Shown here in pieces: positions 36,474 to 44,452 of a DNA stretch of 64,000 nucleotides; the stretch's first letter is position 1; each line of letters starts with the position of its first letter. The stretch covers positions 1 through 64,000 of the forward strand of contig CAXOVX010000058.1 of the NCBI GenBank assembly GCA_964213345.1, read 5' to 3'. This DNA comes from CAXOVX01 sp964213345 (lineage in GTDB: Bacteria > Pseudomonadota > Alphaproteobacteria > Rickettsiales > Midichloriaceae). A model generated the notes under the pieces. It did no database searches, was not told where the DNA came from, and worked only from the letters and a program-made list of their open reading frames with translations. A program made the position numbers and the translations under genes.

Positions 36474-36839
36474 TTACCGAATGCTATTAATCAAATCGTG
36501 CTCACTTCTCTTCATCCCAGCCTCTTGTTGTTGCGTAGTTTGCACTTTGCTAGCCTGATTTTGAATTTTTTTTGCGGATACTACTCCCTTAATTTCATTT
36601 ACAAATGCTTCTTGGTCAGCACGAGATAATCCAAAAACCGCCTTATATGCATGATTTCCCACCCAACTAAAAGCTTTAGTGATAAGAGAGGAGTTCTGTG
36701 CCTGCTGCCGCAACTCATGTACAATACTATCCAACTTACTTGCAATCACTGGATGTAACAAATAAGCCAACGACTCATCTTTCAGCACTTTCTCCACATT
36801 CTGTCTTAGTTCTGCATTCTCTTTCAACAAAGAAGCCAA
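36474..36839 (-). pseudogene. C-terminal piece of the protease gene, cut off by a Tn3 relic
   Basis: 121 residues, alpha-helical and Gln/Lys-rich (NAELRQNVEKVLKDESLAYL; QASKVQTTQQQEAGMKRSEH), with no domain I know. The codons upstream of its first start remain open up to the target duplication at 36857-36861. Removing the transposon relic and restoring one G in a GGGG run would fuse it to the end of the protease frame. I therefore read it as the natural C terminus of that protein. Confidence 0.5.
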
Positions 36840-36899
36840 ATTCCCCTCGTTACCGGTAATAGGACAGGTGTTAAGCTAACTGCGTCGAGAGACCCCCCT

Positions 36900-37372
36900 T
36901 TAAATTGGGAAGTCTTTAATCTGATTTTCATACTCTTTCTGGCAATCAACTAAGGATAATTTGGAATAAATTTCCAATGAATGACGCTTTTTATGACCTG
37001 AATAAGGCTGTATTAATGCATCATCAACTCCCTTCCTTTTCATCCATGTAAATAAAAAGTGTCTTATTTTATGTTTTTTAAAATATTTACGTGCTTGTTC
37101 TAATAAACAAGCATCTGAGGGACAACGCGGTAGCATATTCTCTATTAGATATTTAATAAATTGATTTGAGTCATCATCTTTTGGCTCTCGATAACCTAGA
37201 TAATCTCTTATTTGTTTGCGAAATCTTTTAGTTACTCTCTCAGTCCAATCAAAACTTTTAATATTGATTGAAAAAATATTTAATTCACAAGATATCTGAA
37301 TTATTAGCTCTCGAGAAAATTCTTTACTAGATGATGGAAAGTTAATATGTTCTATTTTGCCAAAAAAAGATC
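36900..37372 (-). pseudogene. Tn3 transposase N-terminal fragment fused to tyrosine recombinase end
   Basis: An open frame reads SFDWTERVTKRFRKQIRDYL then GYREPKDDDSNQFIKYLIEN and CPSDACLLEQARKYFKKHKI, which is the DUF4158 region of Tn3 transposases. With no break it continues HFLFTWMKRKGVDDALIQPY SGH and SLEIYSKLS, the C-terminal HxxR...H...Y part of a tyrosine recombinase (residues H, GH and the nucleophile Tyr in EIYSKL). Some Tn3 elements carry such a TnpI recombinase. A deletion seems to have joined the two genes in frame. No functional product is expected. Confidence 0.65.
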
Positions 37373-37646
37373 ATTATATAGCTGCTGATACAATATCAAA
37401 TCCTTCCTTAGATGACACTATAGCTTTTTATTTTAAAGAAGGAGATGAAACATTTAATGGGAATGAAATAGATTATAAAGGATTTCAACATGCAGCACGA
37501 TATGTGGTGGAGGTTAATAGCTGGGTATCTCAAAATTAGGAGAAGAGATTCCTGTAACTCATGGTGACCATGAGTTAGATGGGACAACTTATGGTTATAT
37601 ATTATGTTATCTAGTTCCTGAAGAAAATATAAAAACAGAATTATAA
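37340..37646 (+). pseudogene. Tn3 passenger gene, 5'-truncated and frameshifted
   Basis: The frame begins without a start at the junction with the transposase fragment: DDGKLICSILPKKDHYIAAD, IAFYFKEGDETFNGNEIDYK, HAARYVVEVN. A shift near 37520 leads to LGISKLGEEIPVTHGDHELD and ends YLVPEENIKTEL. No family recognised. It is followed after 19 bases by the next passenger gene, so they were probably one operon. Confidence 0.45.
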
Positions 37647-37665
37647 AAAATTATGAGGTATTGCC

Positions 37666-38091
37666 GTGATTAACATAGACAAATGTAGAAATATCGCAAA
37701 ATCTTTGGCTGCTCAAAGTAAAGAAAAGTTAGGCGCCCAAAAATTAAACGATTTCTTTGATTCTTTTGATAAATTTGTTGCTGAATATAAAAATAAATAT
37801 AAGTTCAGTTCCACTTCTATCGAATTACAGAAATTAGAATCATTTTTCAAATGGGCGTCTGAGGCCATAAAAGATAAAGATGCATTTACTCCCATAATAG
37901 TAGATAAAATGGTGAATGGAGAAGATTTATATTCATTATCTCTTTATCAAAATTTCTATGCAGGGACTGATCTTATTCCAAATATCAATGCGCATAACTC
38001 AGAATATTACGAAAATGGTGGTGGAGAAAATGCTTTAGCACTAATTACGGGCTGCCATTGGATAGAACAAGGTGGTGTATCAGTTGAGTAA
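37666..38091 (+). CDS. Hypothetical passenger protein in Tn3 relic
   Basis: 141 residues from a GTG start with GAGG seven bases upstream: MINIDKCRNIAKSLAAQSKE onward. The first 85 residues are charged helix; the rest is mixed, with HNSEYYENGGGENALALITG and a final CHWIEQGG. No known family. The intact frame between two broken genes suggests either recent decay of its neighbours or selection. A paired toxin/immunity or regulator role is possible but has no sequence support beyond the arrangement. Confidence 0.5.
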   Translation: MINIDKCRNIAKSLAAQSKEKLGAQKLNDFFDSFDKFVAEYKNKYKFSSTSIELQKLESFFKWASEAIKDKDAFTPIIVDKMVNGEDLYSLSLYQNFYAGTDLIPNINAHNSEYYENGGGENALALITGCHWIEQGGVSVE

Positions 38092-38118
38092 TTTGCCAGG
38101 GGGGGTCTCTCAGCACAG

Positions 38119-39501
38119 CTAACTTAACACTGGTCCTAATAAGTCTGTACGTAACTTATTGCTTTTTATGGCGCTATTTTCATTTTGAGCTTTTTCATTC
38201 CATTTTGTAATAAGTCCATTTTGCAGCTCGGCGACAAAATACTCTATATTAACAGTGCTGTTGTCTTTTAGTACTAGCTGATACAAAGCACTTATATCAT
38301 TATACTCCTTAGCAATAGCGTGTAGAGCAAGGTCTTGTTTAAGAAGCTGCTGCTTTGCGGTCAATTCATATACGCTTTGGTAACTTACATCGCTATATCC
38401 TATGATCCCTTCTTCTGCAGCAAAATGCTGTTGAGATGCCAGTACTTCGGCCTGCGTTTTTTGTTCTTCCTCCAATTGCTTTGCACTAATCTTATCGATG
38501 GTTCCTTGTCCTATGTTCTGTAAATAATTTTTGACTCCCATTGCTGATGATAGAAAATCAAAAGCTTGCTTTCCCCTCTTTTTCACATAATCAAGGGCTT
38601 TGTTATCATCGTTGTCAACCCACGGAGAAAATAGAATGTACAGCGAATTGACGCTCCCTTCTTGAAAGGAAGTCCATGAAGTGTCGGGGTTAAATGAGGC
38701 ATCTCGTCCCACAGTTTCAGTATAGAATTTTGCTATCGAAGCAATATTCTCCGCAGCTGCCAGGCCACAACACTGAGACACTTGCTGCCTTACAGATAGA
38801 TCCTGAATTGTATGTATTTGTGTACCTAGATTGTTATTCTTAATAACAGTAGTAGTAAAATCTATGACTGCCCGCTGCCGCTCCTGCGCACTAGCAAAAA
38901 AATGCAAAGGTAACTGAGAATCCATAAGCACCAAGGAGATTTTTGCAACATCTTTTGGATCTGGCACAATACCCACCATAATCCAGTGCTCACCAGTGTT
39001 TACCGCCAAAAAAGATGGTTTGCGAGAAACTCTGATATTTGCTAGTGCCTCAACTACACGCTGAGTGACGAATGTTATACCATCAGGATATTTCAAGTTT
39101 GCATTTGCTACTGTGTCAATATAGTAGTCTCGTACGATTTGCTCTAGAGGTAAATGCAATTCCTCAGCAATTCGCTGCCACGCTATCATTCTTACCTCAT
39201 TATCTGCCAGCAGATAGTCTGCATACTGCCACACTGCGTCTAGTGGTAATCCTGCCTCTTTCAGCTTTCTCTTCTCAAGACCAGCAATATCTTTTAAAGC
39301 AGAGGATATCGTATCTTGCGGCTTACGAAACGAATCAGGAAGTAATTGCTCCCAATCTATTTGCATACTTTGATCTTTAAGCAAAAATAGAGCAAATTTC
39401 TTGCAGAGAGTCGCTGTTTTTTGGAGCACGATCTCCTCATTCTGTACATCAAACATCTTATATTCTAACAAAATTTTCACCATCTTCGATATTGTATCCA
39501 A
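38119..39501 (-). CDS. CE-clan cysteine protease (Ulp1/YopJ-like) domain protein, candidate effector
   Basis: 460 residues. The central part carries the ordered triad of clan CE: His172 in NTGEHWIMVGIV, Asp194 in LVLMDSQLP, and Cys245 in VSQCCGLAAAEN. Gln239 lies six residues before the Cys, as in Ulp1 (oxyanion hole). Flanking regions are helical and charged. Bacterial members act on host ubiquitin, SUMO or NEDD8, or acetylate host kinases, and are delivered by secretion systems; this one's substrate is unknown. The TTG start is only the first in this frame: the 97-codon frame upstream joins it by a one-base shift, and the C terminus is cut by the Tn3 relic. The catalytic domain itself is unbroken. 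Confidence 0.6.
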   Translation of the reverse strand: MDTISKMVKILLEYKMFDVQNEEIVLQKTATLCKKFALFLLKDQSMQIDWEQLLPDSFRKPQDTISSALKDIAGLEKRKLKEAGLPLDAVWQYADYLLADNEVRMIAWQRIAEELHLPLEQIVRDYYIDTVANANLKYPDGITFVTQRVVEALANIRVSRKPSFLAVNTGEHWIMVGIVPDPKDVAKISLVLMDSQLPLHFFASAQERQRAVIDFTTTVIKNNNLGTQIHTIQDLSVRQQVSQCCGLAAAENIASIAKFYTETVGRDASFNPDTSWTSFQEGSVNSLYILFSPWVDNDDNKALDYVKKRGKQAFDFLSSAMGVKNYLQNIGQGTIDKISAKQLEEEQKTQAEVLASQQHFAAEEGIIGYSDVSYQSVYELTAKQQLLKQDLALHAIAKEYNDISALYQLVLKDNSTVNIEYFVAELQNGLITKWNEKAQNENSAIKSNKLRTDLLGPVLS

Positions 39502-39508
39502 TTTGGCA

Positions 39509-39802
39509 TTACCATTGATTACACAACGATGCTTTAAATGCCTTCCATTGCTCTCTATCGCAATTATCTGATAGTACTAAGGCTGCATCCAGGCTGTCAG
39601 CAACCCACATCTCTGCTTCACTTTGATTGTGTAATGGTACAAACTGGCACGACCCAGCATCTAATTCTAGCTGTATTTTGTGTTGTCCATTATACGTAGC
39701 AATTTCATTGAATACACCAAGCAACTGCCCTACTTTGTTGTCAATAGCATCATTATTGTTACTGCCAACTATAGATTGAATGCTACTAAAATACGTTTTC
39801 AT
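39509..39802 (-). pseudogene. N-terminal piece of the CE-clan protease gene
   Basis: 97 residues, MKTYFSSIQSIVGSNNNDAI onward, ending in DREQWKAFKASLCNQW. Dropping one A in the AAA before GCATCG lets the frame run on through FKHRCVINGNAKLDTISKMV into the protease frame. The ATG and the A/G-rich leader GGGGGAAGGGGT just upstream look like the real start of the ancestral gene. No domain is recognised. Confidence 0.5.
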
Positions 39803-40076
39803 ACCCCTTCCCCCACTACAAAACTATTTATCAAGCCTCTGCATCGGTGGTAAGAATACGAATTTTTAAACACAACCAAAAAAATAAAAAATCTTTTTAA
39901 GTTATTATTAAAATTTTGCAATAGGGCTGACTTCCAAAAAAAAGCAAAAAGCTTGAGTACTAAGCTTGTTTTTAAGAAAAGTTCTTTTTGTCGCGGTAAG
40001 ACCCTTTTAGTATAATTTCTCTGAGGTTCCACTTCTATGGAATACATCTCTCAAAAATAAAACTTAGATTTGTAAT

Positions 40077-40153
40077 ACGCCTGTAGCTCAGTTGGATAGA
40101 GCGTTAGACTACGGATCTAAAGGTTGAGGGTTCGAATCCTTTCAGGCGTGCCA
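40077..40153 (+). tRNA. tRNA-Arg (ACG)
   Basis: Acceptor ACGCCTG pairs with CAGGCGT; the anticodon loop is CTACGGA, with anticodon ACG. The T arm is GGTTCGAATCC and CCA is encoded. Confidence 0.95.
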
Positions 40154-40229
40154 TTCTCTTTGTGCTGCAGATCTAAGTCAAATACCCATATCACGCTTCA
40201 TTCTTACCCCCCAGAACTAAGGTGTTTAG

Positions 40230-40290
40230 TTGTGTGGATTGGCTACATTCCGCCCTTACCATTGTGTATTAAAAAATGGGACCTGGTATA
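40230..40290 (+). repeat. Palindromic repeat, copy h (degenerate half)
   Basis: Ends ATTAAAAAATGGGACCTGGTAT, in two blocks of the family consensus, between the Arg and Met tRNAs. The left part is too diverged to place. Confidence 0.45.
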
Positions 40291-40410
40291 AGTGCTGGAA
40301 GCCATACAGAAAGATTTGAGAATATTAAGGCTCTTTTATTTTTAAGTCGCATGCTATCAAATATTCGTGACAAAATCTATTGCATCATCTAGAACGGTGT
40401 CCAGTCTCAG

Positions 40411-40487
40411 GGCGAAGTAGCTCAGCTGGTTAGAGCGACGGAATCATAATCCGTGTGTCGGGGGTTCAAGTCCCTCCTTCGCTACCA
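40411..40487 (+). tRNA. tRNA-Met (CAU)
   Basis: Acceptor GGCGAAG with CTTCGCT, D arm AGCTCAGCTGG, anticodon loop with CAT in GGAATCATAATCC, and encoded CCA. The first pair is G-U rather than the initiator's unpaired C-A, so it is an elongator Met. A CAU tRNA-Ile2 cannot be excluded without comparison. Confidence 0.92.
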
Positions 40488-40689
40488 TCATTAGCCTTTT
40501 GCAAAAACTTCCTAAATAAAGTGTCCTAAAAATGTACCACGATAAAAATAATTGGCTATTGATACGTCATAAAATAATACTTCTCATAGGCTATTTTGCC
40601 ACCTTATTCATAAATACCAAAATCCATCACACTCACCTCTTTATGTGCCTTGCTGTTGCGCCGTTTGCGTTTTTTAGCCCAGTTTTCAG

Positions 40690-40752
40690 TTACATCTGCT
40701 CTCTACGAATTCCCTTCGCTGTTCTGGTGCGTCCACGTAACACTTGTTCCAT
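40690..40752 (-). pseudogene. Possible IS481-type transposase start fragment
   Basis: AAGGAGGAACATC precedes an ATG reading MEQVLRGRTRTAKGIRREQM and stop. IS481 transposases often begin MxQVLxGSATTTxAVRRAIQ, and this resembles a decayed form. The downstream frame is lost. The rest of 40488-40881 holds only this and a repeat fragment. Confidence 0.3.
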
Positions 40753-40814
40753 ATGATGTTCCTCCTTTTTTTTGTATCTTCACGTAACACACCGTTATTC
40801 TCCGGGATCAAACG

Positions 40815-40848
40815 CCCAGTGCTTATTTAAAAATGGAACTGAGTATAA
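40815..40848 (+). repeat. Palindromic repeat, copy i (end fragment)
   Basis: GCCCAGTGCTTATTTAAAAA followed by TGGAACTGAGTAT matches the right end of the family. It ends 33 bp before the gltP stop codon (minus strand). Confidence 0.5.
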
Positions 40849-40881
40849 GTAGAACGCACCCGGATAGTAATAAAAATAGCA

Positions 40882-42135
40882 CTATCTGTTCTGATCTTGA
40901 AGAATTTTGTGCTCAATTTGGTTATACTTCTTGATATCTAACGTATGCTCTATTTTATCTACAATAACTGTAATAGCACAATCTCCAGTGATATTTATCA
41001 TTGTGCGCATCATGTCTATAAAACGATCTATCCCCAAAACCAATGATATACCTTCAATTGGTAATCCTACCGATGATAAGACCATACTCATCATTATAAC
41101 TCCTCCACCTGGGAATCCTGCTGCTCCTATCGACCCAATAGTCGAGGTAATGATTATTACAAAATATTGATTAATAGTTAATTCTACCCCCGTCATTTGA
41201 GCGAAAAACAAAGCACAAACACCTAAATATATTGCAGTTGCTGTCATGTTAATAGAAGCTCCAAGCGGTAAAACAAACCCAGCAATACGCCTCGACACAC
41301 CTATTTTTTCTTGTAGATCAATCATTGCAGTACTCAAAGTTGCTTTACTGCTCGCTGTAGCCAAAGCTAAAGCTTGAATATTCACCATTTTTCTATAAAA
41401 TGGTACTGGATTAAGCCCTGCTACCAACAACATTAGGCCAAAAAGCATGTACTGCAAGGCAAAAGCTCCAGTTATCACCAAAATTAGCTTACCTAGACTG
41501 ACTATCAAGCTAAAGCCATGCTCTCCTATAACACACGCCATGATAGCAAAAACACCATATGGAGTTGTTTTTATTACGACTTCCACCATCTTAAAAATTA
41601 CTTGAGTCATCGAAGTAACAAACTTTTTAGCGTCATGCCCCTTATCCCCAGCTAATATGAAAGCAAGTCCTAAGAAGAAGGCAAACATCACAACTTGCAA
41701 TGTGTTTCCTGATGCCATAGCCTGAATGGGATTTGAAGGTATCATATTCACAATTATATCATATAATTTTTGCCCAGAAGTTTCTGTTGTACCGACCTCT
41801 TGTATATGGTTCAAAGCTATGTTTACACCGACACCTGGCTTAAAAATTGTTGAAAAACTTATACCTATCACCACTGCTAGAACGGTAGCAGCACTATACA
41901 TAATAAACGCTTTTAACCCAATACGACCTAGTGTATTAGCATCATCCATACTAGTCATGCCATACAATACAGCAAAAAAGACTATTGGAATGACGATCAT
42001 CTTCAACATATTGAAATAAATAGTCCCAATAGGTTTAAAAATAACGGCCTGCTCCTTAAGCAGGGCTCCGAACAACATCCCAAGTAACATTCCTAGAATA
42101 ACTTTGTGCCACAATTTCAGGCTTTTTATTTTCAT
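40882..42135 (-). CDS. gltP: Dicarboxylate/glutamate:cation symporter (DAACS family)
   Basis: 417 residues with about eight membrane helices plus re-entrant hairpins. Typical signatures: MLKMIVIPIVFFAVLYGM, ALATASSKATLSTAMIDLQE (serine-rich re-entrant loop), PLGASINMTATAIYLG (Na/substrate NMD-like motif), GGVIMMSMVLSSVGLP and GIDRFIDMMRTMINITGDCA. It imports C4-dicarboxylates or acidic amino acids by H+ or Na+ symport; the exact substrate is not readable. This is a plausible main carbon supply for an intracellular bacterium that lives on glutamate. Confidence 0.92.
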   Translation of the reverse strand: MKIKSLKLWHKVILGMLLGMLFGALLKEQAVIFKPIGTIYFNMLKMIVIPIVFFAVLYGMTSMDDANTLGRIGLKAFIMYSAATVLAVVIGISFSTIFKPGVGVNIALNHIQEVGTTETSGQKLYDIIVNMIPSNPIQAMASGNTLQVVMFAFFLGLAFILAGDKGHDAKKFVTSMTQVIFKMVEVVIKTTPYGVFAIMACVIGEHGFSLIVSLGKLILVITGAFALQYMLFGLMLLVAGLNPVPFYRKMVNIQALALATASSKATLSTAMIDLQEKIGVSRRIAGFVLPLGASINMTATAIYLGVCALFFAQMTGVELTINQYFVIIITSTIGSIGAAGFPGGGVIMMSMVLSSVGLPIEGISLVLGIDRFIDMMRTMINITGDCAITVIVDKIEHTLDIKKYNQIEHKILQDQNR

Positions 42136-42355
42136 GTTTCATATCCTCTGATCTACAATTAGTGCATGCATATAGCTTTCTATACTTATAACATTTTTTT
42201 ATGTTTGTAAAATCCCAGTATTGCTGCACCGCAAGTACTGCTTTGCACAAAATACAAGAGTTGTAACTTATGCAAAACTCACTTTAAATTTCTGCTACTC
42301 GAAAAAAAGATGAGAGTAAGAACGCGCAATTAGCTGCAATTATCTGCTATTATGC

Positions 42356-42805
42356 TTAAATTCTCCATTTTGTCTTTAATTTTTCTAACTCTAACTCCAA
42401 GTTAAGCATTTTTCTTTCGATTCTTGCTTTTATAGTAATCTCTGCCAACTTTGGCACTATCACATAAACCAACCAGCCAACAGAGGCATAAGAATAGATA
42501 TATAATAGAATAGAGTTATTCTGTAAAAACTGTAACGCAGCAATATCTATATCTCCATAATTCATCACCATCTGCAACACATAAGGCATTATCCCACATG
42601 CATTGAGCATACAAACCACAACAGAAAAATATAGTTTTGGATGAGTGTCAACAACAATCGCGACAATAGTCGGCAACAGCCACACAAGCATAACAAGGCA
42701 GAGGTAAGTAGAAAATTGCAAGACATACAGAAGTCCTAACAGACATAGGAAAAGTATAAAATAAGATACTATGGAGCTACTTTTTTTTGTTCCATACAAA
42801 TTCAT
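42356..42805 (-). CDS. Conserved small membrane protein downstream of pyrG
   Basis: 149 residues with four predicted membrane helices (IVSYFILFLCLLGLLYVL, LCLVMLVWLLPTIVAIVV, LYFSVVVCMLNACGIMP, SILLYIYSYASVGWLVYVIV), then a charged helical tail, ARIERKMLNLELELEKLKTK. The ATG overlaps the pyrG stop by 4 bases, so translation is coupled. I do not recognise the family, and nothing in the context fixes its role. Confidence 0.7.
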   Translation of the reverse strand: MNLYGTKKSSSIVSYFILFLCLLGLLYVLQFSTYLCLVMLVWLLPTIVAIVVDTHPKLYFSVVVCMLNACGIMPYVLQMVMNYGDIDIAALQFLQNNSILLYIYSYASVGWLVYVIVPKLAEITIKARIERKMLNLELELEKLKTKWRI

Positions 42806-44436
42806 GCAACACCTCTACAAACCATTGCCTGCCGTATAAACGATATAAACAATGGATGTGGTACAAAAGGACCAGATTTAAATTCTGGATGAAACTGCAC
42901 AGCAACGAACCAGGGATGCCCCGTTAATTCCATAATCTCGACTAGCATACCATCAGGTGATAACCCACTAAACCTCACTCCAGCACTTTCAAACACACCC
43001 CTGTATTCTATATTAAATTCAAATCGATGGCGATGCCTTTCTTTAATGTTCGTAGTGCCATATATATCATGCGCTAAGCTACTCGACATGATTCTACATT
43101 CATATTGACCGAGCCTCATAGTACCTCCTTTAGCATCATTATATGCACGTACCTGTTTCTCGCCCCCTTTGTCCCACTCAGTCATTAAATTTATTACATG
43201 CGTGCCGGAATCAGAAAATTCTGACGAATTAGCATCACTCATTCCCAGGACGTTACGTGCAAACTCTACAATACTTAACTGCATACCTAAACATATACCA
43301 AAGAACGGAATTTTGTGTTCACGTGCATATTTTATAGCATTAATTTTTCCCCCAATACCCCGATGACCAAATCCTCCAGGCACCATAACACCATCAACAT
43401 GCTGCAAGCAGGCAAAAACCTCCTTCTCATCATCTAAAATTTCCGCATCCACCCAGCTCAAGTTTACCTTACACTGATGATAAATTCCAGCATGAATAAA
43501 TGCCTCTACCAGTGATTTATATGCATCTGTAAGTTGGTGATATTTTGCAACAATTGCAATATCAACGCTAGTCTGCGGATTATCAATCTTATGAACGATG
43601 TTCTTCCACTCTCTCAAATCTGGCGTTGTGATATTATCCAACTTGAATAATTTAAGCACAACTGAATCAAGTCCAGTACCGCTATATGCAACTGGTATCT
43701 TATATATACTATCTTGATCTAGTGCATCAATCACGGAATACTCTGGAACATTACAGAATAAACCTATCTTACTTTTTTCAACAAATGGAATTGGTCTATC
43801 AGTACGACATAAAAGAATATCTGGCTGTATACCAATAGATCTCAACTCTTTTACAGAGTGTTGCGTAGGCTTAGTTTTTAATTCCCGCGCTGATGCGATA
43901 AAAGGAAGCAATGTCAGATGTATGTATATAACCCTATTGGGCCCCATTTCATATCCAAGTTGACGTATGGCCTCAAAATAGGGTAACCCTTCTATATCAC
44001 CAACAGTACCACCTATCTCACATATTAAAAAATTAACCCCATCAACATCATCAACAATAAATTCCTTAATTAAGTTTGTTACGTGAGGTATTACCTGCAC
44101 AGTTACACCAAGATATTCACCACGCCGCTCTTGTAATAACAATTTAGAATATATTTGCCCACTTGTAACATTATCACCGCGTTTAGCATTTATATTAGTA
44201 AAACGCTCATAATGCCCAAGATCTAAATCAGTCTCAGCTCCATCGTCAGTAACAAATACCTCTCCATGCTGATAGGGATTCATCGTGCCTGGATCCACAT
44301 TCAAATAAGGGTCCAATTTACGTATACGTATGCTGTATCCTCTAGCCTGGAGCAAAACTGCCAAAGAAGCTGCAGCAATACCCTTTCCAAGTGAAGAAAC
44401 AACCCCACCAGTAATAAAAATAAATTTTGTATCCAT
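42802..44436 (-). CDS. pyrG: CTP synthase
   Basis: 544 residues. The amidoligase domain has FIFITGGVVSSLGKGIAAAS, LDPYLNVDPGTMNPYQHGEV, and EIGGTVGDIEG. The glutaminase domain has FFGICLGMQLSIVEFARNVL (nucleophile Cys) and VQFHPEFKSGPF (His, Glu). It converts UTP to CTP with glutamine. It lies 16 bp downstream of the sulfatase-fold gene and overlaps the small membrane gene. Confidence 0.97.
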   Translation of the reverse strand: MDTKFIFITGGVVSSLGKGIAAASLAVLLQARGYSIRIRKLDPYLNVDPGTMNPYQHGEVFVTDDGAETDLDLGHYERFTNINAKRGDNVTSGQIYSKLLLQERRGEYLGVTVQVIPHVTNLIKEFIVDDVDGVNFLICEIGGTVGDIEGLPYFEAIRQLGYEMGPNRVIYIHLTLLPFIASARELKTKPTQHSVKELRSIGIQPDILLCRTDRPIPFVEKSKIGLFCNVPEYSVIDALDQDSIYKIPVAYSGTGLDSVVLKLFKLDNITTPDLREWKNIVHKIDNPQTSVDIAIVAKYHQLTDAYKSLVEAFIHAGIYHQCKVNLSWVDAEILDDEKEVFACLQHVDGVMVPGGFGHRGIGGKINAIKYAREHKIPFFGICLGMQLSIVEFARNVLGMSDANSSEFSDSGTHVINLMTEWDKGGEKQVRAYNDAKGGTMRLGQYECRIMSSSLAHDIYGTTNIKERHRHRFEFNIEYRGVFESAGVRFSGLSPDGMLVEIMELTGHPWFVAVQFHPEFKSGPFVPHPLFISFIRQAMVCRGVA

Positions 44437-44452
44437 TTTTTTAACAGCCTCG

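Larger units (their letters stand above)
36862..38136. mobile_element. Tn3-family transposon relic with TIRs and 5-bp duplication
   Basis: Imperfect 37-bp terminal inverted repeats (30 of 37 identical) start GGACAGGTGTTAAGC on the left and GGACCAGTGTTAAGT on the right, and end GAGAGACCCCCC. The 5-bp sequence TAATA flanks both sides (36857-36861 and 38137-38141). A TIR of about 38 bp and an AT-rich 5-bp duplication are Tn3-family traits, although the usual GGGG outer end is replaced by GGAC. The 1,275-bp interior holds a fused transposase/recombinase fragment and two passenger genes. The host gene is the CE-clan protease. Confidence 0.75.

Noticed and set aside
36862..38136. Reading the inner GGGGGG of each end as the outer GGGG of Tn3 ends that face outwards
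   Set aside because: TAATA duplications lie outside the GGAC ends and the protease frame resumes beyond them, so the element is the stretch between.
39799..40047. An 82-codon minus-strand frame before the protease gene
   Set aside because: Low-complexity Phe/Lys-rich product with no start signal; it probably represents leader sequence.
42056..42250. A 64-codon minus-strand frame across the gltP start
   Set aside because: It overlaps the well-supported gltP N terminus out of frame.
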